64,000 bases of DNA from Versatilivorator sp963663845. Lineage in GTDB: Bacteria; Acidobacteriota; Terriglobia; Versatilivoradales; Versatilivoraceae. The position numbers and the translations under genes are program-made. The notes under the pieces are model-generated. The model did not search any database. It saw nothing but the letters and a program-made list of their open reading frames with translations, and had not been told where the DNA came from. Below are positions 36,130 to 44,282 of the stretch, in pieces (position 1 is the stretch's first letter; the number at the start of each line of letters is the position of its first letter). The stretch is from positions 1,860,001 through 1,924,000 of the forward strand of contig OY760650.2 in the NCBI GenBank assembly GCA_963663845.2, written 5' to 3'.

Positions 36130-36281
36130 GTCCGGTTCCGGATGCAGGCCGGCAAGGGTTCCACTTGTTCCCTGGACCGCTGGTGTTCGAGTCATGTATT
36201 TAAGCGAAAAACCCAGTCGACGTCAATTCGGCCGGGCGGTGACGCAGGACTATCCCACGCACCCTCATTCCATGTGGAATT

Positions 36282-36366
36282 GTAGGGGCGCCCTTTGTGG
36301 ACACGCAATGCGGCATTTACCGGGCGATCCGGAACAACCGGGCAACCACAAGGGTTGCCCCTACGT
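36282..36366. repeat. GTAGGGGC-type inverted repeat, second copy
   Basis: GTAGGGGCGCCCTTTGTGG at about 36283 faces GGGTTGCCCCTAC ending near 36364; related to 16767-16865. Non-coding. Confidence 0.6.
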
Positions 36367-36400
36367 TGGGAGGCCGCGCGGGATGGGCCGGCCGGCGCGT

Positions 36401-36765
36401 GCCCCCTGGAGGAGCAAGAGTGATAGAAGGAGGCGCCCACCCGGGAGCGCGGGCGTCTCGCCCGCATGCACTCCCGTTGCGAACCGCTCCGTTTCCCTGC
36501 GATGGGGCAGCCGCCACCCCGCCGCCGGGAACCGCACGGGCCCGGCCGAAGCAGAGTCCTGGCGCCGCTGCCGGTCGAGCCGGGTCGAGGAGAGGGGTGA
36601 AGCTGTGCCAGTGTTGTGCGGGCGGGACGCCCGCGCTCCCGGGTGGGGGCTTCATTCCGTGACGTCGTCGCAGCATGGCAGGTCCATCGTTATTGGTGTC
36701 TATTCGTGTTCATTCGTGGTTCGCCTTTATTGACGATTGAGTGTTTCACCCTCATATGATCCGCA
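36401..36765 (+). repeat. Repeat family 1, copy E, plus family-4 tail
   Basis: Starts with the flank GTGCCCCCTGGAGGAGCAAG at 36401, left arm from about 36441, right arm ending at 36643, then the same tail as copy C with ATTCGTGTTCATTCGTGGTT (36702-36721) and CGCCTTTATTGACGATTGAG. With the preceding element it fills the gap 36196-36886, which has no gene. Confidence 0.78.
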
Positions 36766-36886
36766 CGGCCGGGCGGGGGCGCTGCTTGCCCGAAAAGACC
36801 CCTTGGGAGATGAATCCCGCCGCTATTCGGGGTACACTAGGACGGCAGACAGGATCCCTAGCCCCTCAACTCGCGAGGAGGAAGCG

Positions 36887-37696
36887 TTGAAGACGAGAAT
36901 CCCCGGTGTCCGCAGCCTGGCTTGTCTGGGGGCTGCCTGGGCCTGCATGTCTGCGGTCCCGGCGCTGCCGCAGGGTTCGCCCGACACCTCCAAGGTAGAG
37001 GTGGTGAAGGCTTTCATGGGCGCCAGGACGCTGCGGCACAACGTCGAGGCCCGCAAGCTCATGACGGCCGGGTTGGAGAAGCGCTATCTTCGCGGCAAGC
37101 GTCTCTCCATCCGGGTGCGCAGCGGGCGGATCGCCGCCTTCAACTTCAGTCCCGCCGCCATATTCCCTCTGGGCAAGGACAAGTTCCAGGTCTCGGTGGA
37201 GAGCACCTGGGTCGACCTCAACAACCAGGTGAGCAGCCGGGTCAACGAGCAGATCCGGTTCGTCAGGATCAGGGGAGACTGGATGGCCGAAGACATCAAG
37301 TTCCTCAGGTCCGATCCCCGCCGGCCCATCATGCCCTTCAACGTGGCCAGCGAGAAGCGGGCCAAGTTCGCCATGATGGTGGCCAAGCGATTCATGAGGC
37401 ACCTGATCGACCGCAACCTGGAAGCGGCCAGCCAACTGCTGACCCAGGGGTTTCAGAGCCGTTTCGAGAATCAGGGGGTGATGAGCGAATTCCTGCTGGG
37501 CTCGGAAGACCCGGCCTACGTCGCCTTCGAGGTCACCTCGCTGGTTCAGACCGAACCCGGTCGCATGACCATGGGGACCACCATTTTTCTGGCGGCCAGG
37601 GGCGAGACCGGGTTCGAACGGTTGGACGCCTCCTTGATCCTGCATCGAGGCAGCCTGGACTGGGTGGTGGACGGAGTGGAGTTCAAGGAAGGCTGA
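36887..37696 (+). CDS. Exported hypothetical protein with two related domains
   Basis: This 269-aa protein most likely starts at TTG 36887, five bases after GAGGAGG; longer starts upstream would run into repeat DNA and have no signal peptide. The signal is RSLACLGAAWACMSAVPALPQ. Two halves begin alike: VVKAFMGARTLRHNVEARKL and MVAKRFMRHLIDRNLEAASQL, each followed by a beta-rich part, suggesting two tandem NTF2-like domains. A TACACT box at 36834-36839 may be its promoter. No known function. It is convergent with the TPR gene, 30 bases apart. Confidence 0.68.
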   Translation: MKTRIPGVRSLACLGAAWACMSAVPALPQGSPDTSKVEVVKAFMGARTLRHNVEARKLMTAGLEKRYLRGKRLSIRVRSGRIAAFNFSPAAIFPLGKDKFQVSVESTWVDLNNQVSSRVNEQIRFVRIRGDWMAEDIKFLRSDPRRPIMPFNVASEKRAKFAMMVAKRFMRHLIDRNLEAASQLLTQGFQSRFENQGVMSEFLLGSEDPAYVAFEVTSLVQTEPGRMTMGTTIFLAARGETGFERLDASLILHRGSLDWVVDGVEFKEG

Positions 37697-37726
37697 GACC
37701 TGCTTTCACCCTCGCCTGAATAGTCG

Positions 37727-38794
37727 CTATTTCTCGCTGAATTCCGTTTGCACGCTGGCCGAGAGGGTCTGGATCATGGCCTTGGCCTGGGCGGCGAACC
37801 TTCCCTCGGGCGCATGCAGCAGGTAGTTCTCGAAGGCCTCGACGGTGCCCGGGGCGGGAATCGTCTTGCCGTCAGGAGTGAAGGTGGCCGTGGCGACCAG
37901 GCCCATTCCGATCTGGTAGTGGGCGTTGGCGTGTTTCGGATCGGCTGCGACGGCCTTCTTGAAGGCTTCCAGGGCCTCGGCGTTCTTGCCGCTGTTGCTC
38001 AGCACCACGCCCAGGTTGTAGAAGGCCTGTCCGGCCCTGCCGGGGTCGAGTGCGGCCGCCTTCTCCATGGCCTCCACCGCCGGATCCGCATCACCCTTGT
38101 TGCCGTAGACCAGGCCCAGATTGAAGTAATACTCCGACTCCGACACGGGATCGGGTCTGTCGGCCAGCGCGGCAAGGGCGTTCTTGTAGGCCTCGATCGC
38201 CTGGTCGTACTTCCTCAGCCTCTGGTAGGAAATGGCCAGGTTGCCGTGAGCCACGTGCTGCTTGGGATCGATTTCGGCAGCCCTTCCAAAAGCCACCGAG
38301 GCGGCCTCGTAGTTCTTGGCCATGAAGAGCTTCCGCCCCTCGTCGAAGGCCGACTTCATGTTGGTGAACTTCTTTTCGGCGGCTTCCCGGCGCTGGCGCT
38401 CCCGCTCCATGGCCTCTCGTTCCTCGTCGCTCAACTGGGCCAGGGCCTGCTTTCTGATCTCGGCCAGGTCGAAGTCCAGGGTGTTCTCGTTTCCCAGCTT
38501 GATCCGGAACTCCTGGTAGTTGGCTACCGGCTGGTCGTTGATGGCCAGGGTCACCCTGTAGAATGCCGGGTAGAGTCCCCCGATGAAATAGCGCCCCTGC
38601 TTGTCGGTCTTGACCTGGTAGTTCTTTTCGACCTTGATTCGGCCCAGGGTAATCACGGCCCCCTCCAGGGGCTTTCCGTCCTCGCCGATGACCTCTCCGG
38701 AGAGGGAGCTCTGGGCCGACAGGGCGGCCGGCGACAACAGGGATGCCACGGCCAGGATGGCCAAGGCCGGTAGGGCGCGACTCTTCGTGTTCAT
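37727..38794 (-). CDS. Exported TPR protein with carboxypeptidase-regulatory-like domain
   Basis: This 355-aa protein has a signal peptide (LPALAILAVASLLSPAALSA), then a CarboxypepD_reg-like beta-sandwich (SLSGEVIGEDGKPLEGAVIT through NTLDFDLAEI, about 30-110). A charged helix follows (LSDEEREAMERERQRREAAE), and then four or five TPRs (for example AHGNLAISYQRLRKYDQAIE, YYFNLGLVYGNKGDADPAVE, AFYNLGVVLSNSGKNAEALE). This architecture is common in Acidobacteriota. It probably scaffolds periplasmic or envelope complexes. No enzyme motif is seen. Confidence 0.85.
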   Translation of the reverse strand: MNTKSRALPALAILAVASLLSPAALSAQSSLSGEVIGEDGKPLEGAVITLGRIKVEKNYQVKTDKQGRYFIGGLYPAFYRVTLAINDQPVANYQEFRIKLGNENTLDFDLAEIRKQALAQLSDEEREAMERERQRREAAEKKFTNMKSAFDEGRKLFMAKNYEAASVAFGRAAEIDPKQHVAHGNLAISYQRLRKYDQAIEAYKNALAALADRPDPVSESEYYFNLGLVYGNKGDADPAVEAMEKAAALDPGRAGQAFYNLGVVLSNSGKNAEALEAFKKAVAADPKHANAHYQIGMGLVATATFTPDGKTIPAPGTVEAFENYLLHAPEGRFAAQAKAMIQTLSASVQTEFSEK

Positions 38795-38866
38795 GGAAAC
38801 CTCCAGCGACGGATTCTGCGGGCTTTTCCCTTTTGGATGAACTCTACCGCAAAAAAGTCCCTTGGG

Positions 38867-39550
38867 CTAGGTTTTGTCCGCGTTGAGATAGGGGGTGGGG
38901 TCCTCCACGCCGGCTTCCCGGAATCCCCTTCTTCGCAGGGCGCAACTGTCGCAACGCCCGCAGGCGACGTCTCCCTCCCGATAACAGGACCAGGTCAGGT
39001 GGAGGGGAGCGCCCAGCCCGAGTCCGGCGGCTACGATTTCACGCTTCTTCATCCGGATGACCGGTGTCAGGACTTGCAGGCGAGTCTCGGGGCGGGTGCC
39101 GGCCTCGATCAGGCGGTTGAAGGCCCGGTAGTATTGGGGGCGGCAGTCCGGGTAGCCCGAGCTGTCCTCGAAGACGGCCCCGATGTAAATGGAGCGGGCG
39201 CCCAGCACCTCGCCCCAGGAAGTCGCAATGGAGAGAAAGTGGGCGTTGCGGAAGGGCACGTAGCTGCTGGGAATCTCCCGGCGCTCCAGGTCGGGCTCTT
39301 CGACCGCCAGGGCGGTGTCGGTCAGGCTGGACCCTCCGATCCGGCCCAGATGGGGAAGCTCGCAAACCAGCGTTCGCTCCGTCCCGTAGTATTCGGCGAT
39401 GCGATGAAAGGCCCGCAACTCCTGGCGGGCGGTGCGCTGCCCGTAGGAGACGTGGAGGAAGGCCGCCTGGTGCTGCTGCAGAGCCATGGCCGCGCAGACG
39501 CAACTGTCCATGCCCCCGCTCACCAGCACCACTGCCAGTTCTCTCTTCAT
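38867..39550 (-). CDS. queC: 7-cyano-7-deazaguanine (preQ0) synthase
   Basis: QueC converts 7-carboxy-7-deazaguanine to preQ0 with ATP and ammonia in queuosine and 7-deazaguanine DNA modification pathways. The 227-aa protein has the PP-loop VLVSGGMDSCVCAA (9-22), VSYGQRT, VPFRNAHFLSIA and a zinc site with CYREGDVACGRCDSCALR near the C-terminus. queD, queE and queF are not in the window. A role in tRNA queuosine is the default; a DNA-modification role is not supported by local genes. Confidence 0.93.
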   Translation of the reverse strand: MKRELAVVLVSGGMDSCVCAAMALQQHQAAFLHVSYGQRTARQELRAFHRIAEYYGTERTLVCELPHLGRIGGSSLTDTALAVEEPDLERREIPSSYVPFRNAHFLSIATSWGEVLGARSIYIGAVFEDSSGYPDCRPQYYRAFNRLIEAGTRPETRLQVLTPVIRMKKREIVAAGLGLGAPLHLTWSCYREGDVACGRCDSCALRRRGFREAGVEDPTPYLNADKT

Positions 39551-39578
39551 GGTTCGGCCCCTGGGGAGCCCGGACCGG

Positions 39579-40127
39579 CTACTTCAGCACGCGCAGCCGG
39601 AAGGACATGACCTTTCCGCGGATCAGGGTGCAGAGGTACTGCTCCCAGAACTTTCTCAGGAAGCGGAAGCGGGGGCTCCGATTCTGCAGGTTGATCAGGA
39701 CCTCGAAGCCCAGCCAGCGGTAGAGCTTGAGCAGCTTGACCTCGGAGTATTCCACGGCAAAGCGGGCCTTCGAATAGTAGTTGGTCCGGGATGCCGGTTC
39801 GAAGTGCTCGAAGGAGCGGCTGTTGAGGTGCCAGCGGTGGGAGGGGTCCTGCCAGGAGGAGGCGTCGGTGTAGTGGGGCGTCACCACCTCCACCAGGGCT
39901 CCCGGGCGGGCGATGCGGTGGACCTCCTCCATGGTGCGAACGATGGACTGGATGTGCTCCACCACGTGAGACATCCGAACGTGGTCGAAGGAGTCGGAGG
40001 GAAAGGGATAGGGAAAGCGGTCCAGGTCGTGGACCACGTCCACCCCCTCCAGGGGCGCCACGTCCAGGCCGATGCTTCCGGGAAGCTTGAAGCGGCCGCA
40101 ACCGATGTCAAGGCTCTTTCGGCTCAA
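39579..40127 (-). CDS. Class I SAM-dependent methyltransferase (Methyltransf_11-like)
   Basis: This 182-aa protein has SLDIGCGRFKLPGSIGLDV (motif I), DVVHDLDRFPYPFPSDSFD and HVRMSHVVEHIQ, typical of methyltransferases associated with glycan or polysaccharide clusters. GDGxG is replaced by GCGRF. The C-terminal part is basic and aromatic (YSKARFAVEYSEVKLLKLYRWLGFEVLI). No partner genes fix a substrate. It precedes queC with a 28-base gap, so the two may be co-transcribed. Confidence 0.8.
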   Translation of the reverse strand: MSRKSLDIGCGRFKLPGSIGLDVAPLEGVDVVHDLDRFPYPFPSDSFDHVRMSHVVEHIQSIVRTMEEVHRIARPGALVEVVTPHYTDASSWQDPSHRWHLNSRSFEHFEPASRTNYYSKARFAVEYSEVKLLKLYRWLGFEVLINLQNRSPRFRFLRKFWEQYLCTLIRGKVMSFRLRVLK

Positions 40128-40275
40128 AGTCGCTATCCTTCAGGCATTGTGGTCTGACCAGGGCACCCTGCCCCTGCTCCCGTCAGCGGAATTGTAGTCG
40201 ATGTCCAAGACGGGTCGCACCCCTATTCATGCGGTATACTGAGGCAAGTCCGGAGATCTTCCACAGGCGATTCCC

Positions 40276-41598
40276 GTGAGCCAGCCAACCGTTGCCATTA
40301 TCGGCCGCCCCAACGTCGGCAAGTCCACCCTGTTCAACAGAATCTGCCGGCAGAGGCGTTCCCTGGTGGGCAACGAGCCCGGCATGACCCGAGACCGGGT
40401 GGTTGCCGGGGCCGAGTGGGGCGCACGCCAGTTCGAGATCATCGATACCGGAGGCATGGTCCCGGGCGATCGGGATCCGATGCCGGGATTCATTTTCGAG
40501 CAGGCCGAGACCGCCATCCGCAAGGCGCAGGTCCTGGTGCTGGTGGTGGACGGGCGCGCCGGGCTCACTCCCCTCGACCAATCCCTGGGAAAGCTGCTGA
40601 TCGAATGCTCCAAACCGGTGGTGGTGGCCGTCAACAAGTGCGACAGCGCCGCCCAGTCGCTCCATGCCGCGGAATTCTCCGCGCTGGGTCTGAGTGAGGT
40701 CATCCCCCTGTCGGCGGCCCACGGCTTGAACGTGGGCGACCTCCTGGACCAGGTGGTCCGACACCTCCCCAGGGGCGGCCGAACCAAGCGCTTGCCGCCC
40801 GGCGAGACTCGGGTCGCTATCGTGGGCAAGCCCAACGTGGGCAAATCGACGCTGCTGAACCGCATCCTGGGAGAAGACCGCACCATCGTGTCCCCGATTC
40901 CGGGGACCACCCGCGACGCCATCGATTCCCGAGCCACCCGCAACGGCAGGGTCTATCGGTTCATGGACACGGCCGGCATCCGCAAGAAGCGCCAGACTTT
41001 TCTCCAGGCGGAAAAGCTCAGCGTCATGATGGCGCGCAAGAGCGTGCAGCGGGCCGACGTGGCCCTGGTCATGATGGATGCCACCGAAGAGCCCTCGTCG
41101 CTGGATTCCGCCATCGCCGGATACGTGCAGGAGGTGGGAGCCTCGGCCATCCTGGTGGTCAACAAATGGGACCTGATGCAAAAGGACAGTGGTACCATGG
41201 TGGCCTTCGAGAAACGGGTGCGCTCCCGGGTGCGGTTCCTGGCCTACGCTCCCATGGTGTTCGTTTCGGCCGCCACCGGCCGGCGCGTGCCCAAGCTCAT
41301 CTCGCTGATCGATGAGGTCTACAAGGCCCGGCGCACCCGGATCGGAACCGGGGAGTTGAATGCGTTCCTGCAGCGCGAGGCCCTGCGGGACACGGCCGTG
41401 CCCTTCAGCCGGCAGGTCAAGGTGCAATACATGACCCAGGTGCACGATTCTCCGCCGACCTTTGTGCTCTTCACGGCTCGAAAGTCGCCGCTTCACCCCT
41501 CCGTTCAACGATACCTGGTCAACCGGATCAGGGAGCGCTTCGGGTTTGTGGGCACTCCGGTCGTATTGAAGCACAAGCTGGAGAGGAAGGCGGGCTAG
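40276..41598 (+). CDS. der: Ribosome assembly GTPase Der (EngA)
   Basis: Der is an essential double-domain GTPase for 50S maturation. The 440-aa protein has G1 GRPNVGKS (about 9-16) with G3 DTGGM and G4 NKCD in the first domain, a second set GKPNVGKS with DTAGI and NKWD, and a C-terminal KH-like domain with the basic ending. All G motifs are intact. The start codon is GTG, as translated in frame at 40276. It is a good chromosomal anchor in this window. Confidence 0.95.
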   Translation: MSQPTVAIIGRPNVGKSTLFNRICRQRRSLVGNEPGMTRDRVVAGAEWGARQFEIIDTGGMVPGDRDPMPGFIFEQAETAIRKAQVLVLVVDGRAGLTPLDQSLGKLLIECSKPVVVAVNKCDSAAQSLHAAEFSALGLSEVIPLSAAHGLNVGDLLDQVVRHLPRGGRTKRLPPGETRVAIVGKPNVGKSTLLNRILGEDRTIVSPIPGTTRDAIDSRATRNGRVYRFMDTAGIRKKRQTFLQAEKLSVMMARKSVQRADVALVMMDATEEPSSLDSAIAGYVQEVGASAILVVNKWDLMQKDSGTMVAFEKRVRSRVRFLAYAPMVFVSAATGRRVPKLISLIDEVYKARRTRIGTGELNAFLQREALRDTAVPFSRQVKVQYMTQVHDSPPTFVLFTARKSPLHPSVQRYLVNRIRERFGFVGTPVVLKHKLERKAG

Positions 41599-41710
41599 CC
41601 GTTTCGGATAGAGCGAGTAGGGGACGCAGCGCTGCGCCCCATGCCGGTTTTGTTTTCAAGAGCGTAACCATGCAGCATCGCGCAGGCCCGAAAGGACTGT
41701 CGGCCCGATC

Positions 41711-42175
41711 ATGGCGGAACGATCTCTGAAGCTCGTGAATCGCCAGCGAGGAAGCGCGGATTCCGAGGCTCCGGTCGAAATTCCCGACAAGTTGTTCTTC
41801 AGTATCGGCGAAGTGTGCAAGCTGGTGAAGGTGGAGCCCTACGTCCTGCGCTTCTGGGAATCGGAGTTTCCGCGCCTCAAACCCGGCAAGGGCCCCAGCG
41901 GCCGCCGCATGTACCGCAAGCGGGACATCAAGACGGTTCTGACCATCAAGCATCTCCTCTACGACCAGGGGTTCACCATCGCGGGAGCCCGCAAGGCCCT
42001 CGCGGCCGGAGCGGCTGCCGGAGGGCCGCGCCAGGGCGACCGGGAGTCCTCTCAGGAGTCGGGAAGACCGCCTTCGGAGTCGCCGCCGGCCCCATCCGAA
42101 GATGCCGCCGAGAGGGTCCGCACCCTCGAGGCGGAGCTCCGCGCCATCTTGACAATCCTGAATCGAAGGTGTTAG
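41711..42175 (+). CDS. MerR-family transcriptional regulator
   Basis: This 154-aa regulator has the winged helix FFSIGEVCKLVKVEPYVLRFWESEFPRLKP (about 27-56), followed by GRRMYRKRDIKTVLTIKHLL and FTIAGARKAL. The C-terminal half is a proline/serine-rich linker and a short coiled coil (AAERVRTLEAELRAIL), without sensor cysteines. This type, found just before tRNA-Pro and surE-like genes, resembles the MerR proteins near ihfA and pheT in other bacteria. The effector is unknown. Confidence 0.85.
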   Translation: MAERSLKLVNRQRGSADSEAPVEIPDKLFFSIGEVCKLVKVEPYVLRFWESEFPRLKPGKGPSGRRMYRKRDIKTVLTIKHLLYDQGFTIAGARKALAAGAAAGGPRQGDRESSQESGRPPSESPPAPSEDAAERVRTLEAELRAILTILNRRC

Positions 42176-42190
42176 ATTCCGAGTCGGTTT

Positions 42191-42267
42191 CGGGACGTAG
42201 CGCAGCCAGGTAGCGCACACGCTTGGGGTGCGTGGGGTCGGAGGTTCAAATCCTCTCGTCCCGACCA
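42191..42267 (+). tRNA. tRNA-Pro (anticodon GGG)
   Basis: A full cloverleaf: acceptor stem CGGGACG/CGTCCCG, D-stem GCGC/GCGC, anticodon stem CACGC/GCGTG with loop TTGGGGT (anticodon GGG), T-arm GGAGG-TTCAAAT-CCTCT, discriminator A and encoded CCA. It reads CCC/CCU proline codons. It lies 16 bases after the MerR gene and 20 before the surE start. Confidence 0.95.
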
Positions 42268-42287
42268 TTTTTCGTCAGAGTCCATCA

Positions 42288-43052
42288 TTGGCTGCAATCC
42301 TGCTTACCAACGACGACGGGGTCCACTCCGCAGGAATCACCTCGCTGGCTCGCTCTCTTTCCCACCTGGGACAGGTCATTACCGTGGCGCCCGACCGGGA
42401 GAAGAGCGCCTCCAGCCAGGCCCTGACCTTGTGGCGACCCATCCGTTACGACCGGATTGGAGTGGATCGCTACTCGGTGGAGGGAACACCGGCGGACTGC
42501 GTGATCATGGCCCTGAACCACATCCTCCCGAGCCGGCCGGATCTGGTGATCTCCGGGATCAACCGGGGCGCCAACCTGGGCCATGACATCGCCCATTCGG
42601 GCACGGTGGCGGGGGCCATGGAAGCCGCCAGGCACGGGATTCAGGCGGCAGCCGTCTCATTGGCGAGGCGAGTGGACATGGACTTTGAAGAGGCGGCCCG
42701 GTTCACGGCCCACCTGGCCGGCCAGATGCTGAACAAGCCGCTTCCGCCGGGTTTCGTCCTGAACGTCAACGTTCCCGCCGGAGAATGGCGGGAAGCGCGG
42801 GTGACTCGCCAGGACACCTGCCGCATCGGCAACCTGATCGTGGAAAGCCGCGACCCTCGGGGCCGGAAATACTTCTGGCTGGATCAGGAGATGGAGCCCC
42901 GGGACCTGCCTTCCGACGGAGACTCCGACACCGCGGCCGTCCGCTCCGGCTGCGTTTCCATCACGCCGCTCAAGCTCGACCAGACCGCCCTGGAGTTGAG
43001 TTCCGAGTTGAAGTCCTGGGCGGAATTCCTTTCACCGGCAGCTTGCCGCTGA
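42288..43052 (+). CDS. surE: 5'/3'-nucleotidase SurE
   Basis: SurE is a metal-dependent nucleoside-monophosphate phosphatase of stationary phase. The start is taken as TTG 42288 since it gives the family N-terminus (AAILLTNDDG); upstream in frame lies only the tRNA. Motifs include ILLTNDDGVHSAG (metal ligand DD), APDREKSASSQALTL, VEGTPADCV, SGINRGANLGHDI and YSGTVAGAMEA-like HSGTVAGAMEA. 254 aa is the usual length. It is bracketed by two tRNA-Pro genes. Confidence 0.93.
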   Translation: MAAILLTNDDGVHSAGITSLARSLSHLGQVITVAPDREKSASSQALTLWRPIRYDRIGVDRYSVEGTPADCVIMALNHILPSRPDLVISGINRGANLGHDIAHSGTVAGAMEAARHGIQAAAVSLARRVDMDFEEAARFTAHLAGQMLNKPLPPGFVLNVNVPAGEWREARVTRQDTCRIGNLIVESRDPRGRKYFWLDQEMEPRDLPSDGDSDTAAVRSGCVSITPLKLDQTALELSSELKSWAEFLSPAACR

Positions 43053-43060
43053 TTCAATGA

Positions 43061-43137
<77 letters not shown>

Positions 43138-43200
43138 TTTGAATCGGTGGAGCGGCGCTGAACTTCAATCCTCCGACAGCCGGCCGTAGCGAGGGCACCC

Positions 43201-44220
43201 ATGGCCGATCTCTCCCTGGCTCCTCTGCAAGCGGTTGAAGCCTCGACCAGAGACCATGCCGTCCTGTCCCGACAACTGCAGGCGGAGGGGTACCTGTTCG
43301 TTCGGGGGCTGATCGATCCGGGAAAGGTCGGTCGGGCGCGCTCGGATATCGGGCAACTCCTCATCCGGCAGGGTTTCGCCCTCGACGATCCGCGACAGGA
43401 GTTGAAGTGGTCGGGCAGGATGCCGGAATCCACCGAGCTGACTCCCAGCGGTCCCATCGGCCGCAGGATCGGCGACCTGTCTTCGCTGACCGAGGTGATC
43501 CATGACCGGGAGCTCTTCGGGTTCCTGGGAGCGCTGTTCGACGGCGAGGTCTTCAGTTGGGTCGAGAACGCCGACCGCGTGCGGATCATCTTCCAGGATC
43601 TCGCGCCCGCCAAGACCCGAGGGCAGCACTTCGACTACGTCACTCCGGCCCACCAGGACGGCTACCATTTTCGGGTGTCGTTCGTGACCTGCTGGGTAGC
43701 CCTGATGGACATCGACCTCACCACCGGCGGGCTGGCGCTCTGCAAGGGGTCCCATCGAAAGGGAGTCCATCAGCACTGGTACCGGGGAGCCCACTACCTG
43801 GGGATCCCGCAGAGCCCCGGCCAGGCCCGGGAGATGGCGCGCATGGGAGCCGCCCCGGTGGCCGGCGAGTCGGCCCCCGACGACTCGCCCAAGACCTGGC
43901 TGCGGTCCGACTACCAGGCCGGCGACGTGCTGATCTTCCACCCCCACATGGTCCACTGCGGACTCCCCAACCGGTCGCCGCAACTACGGGTCTCGGCCGA
44001 CTTTCGCTACCAGCGCCGGGGCGATCCCACCGTCTGGCAATCCGGCTGCCGCCTCTTCGAATGCCACAAATTCCTGGATGAAGCCCGCGCCTGCCTGGAG
44101 GCGATGGGCATCGAGCAGGGCCTGGCCGACCGGGCCTGGGAACTGATGCGCCGCTCCGGGCCCAGTCCGGAGATGGACCTCCCTGCCCAGGCGCGCCAGA
44201 TGGTGGACCGGGTGGCGTGA
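43201..44220 (+). CDS. Phytanoyl-CoA dioxygenase (PhyH) family protein
   Basis: This 339-aa Fe(II)/2-oxoglutarate dioxygenase has the double-stranded beta-helix motif with TPAHQDGYHF (H and D of the iron triad at about 145-147) and DVLIFHPHMVHCGLPN with the distal histidine. N-terminal AEGYLFVRGLIDPGKV is typical for PhyH. Substrate unknown; PhyH proteins hydroxylate fatty acyl or small-molecule substrates, or act in natural-product and osmolyte pathways. A 4-base overlap with the upstream-open frame of the next gene exists but its true start is later, so coupling is weak. Confidence 0.85.
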   Translation: MADLSLAPLQAVEASTRDHAVLSRQLQAEGYLFVRGLIDPGKVGRARSDIGQLLIRQGFALDDPRQELKWSGRMPESTELTPSGPIGRRIGDLSSLTEVIHDRELFGFLGALFDGEVFSWVENADRVRIIFQDLAPAKTRGQHFDYVTPAHQDGYHFRVSFVTCWVALMDIDLTTGGLALCKGSHRKGVHQHWYRGAHYLGIPQSPGQAREMARMGAAPVAGESAPDDSPKTWLRSDYQAGDVLIFHPHMVHCGLPNRSPQLRVSADFRYQRRGDPTVWQSGCRLFECHKFLDEARACLEAMGIEQGLADRAWELMRRSGPSPEMDLPAQARQMVDRVA

Positions 44221-44282
44221 CAGGCCGCCTGCCTGTTTCCCTCGTTGATCCCGGTCTTTCCCCAGAAGGAGAGGTTCCTTCC

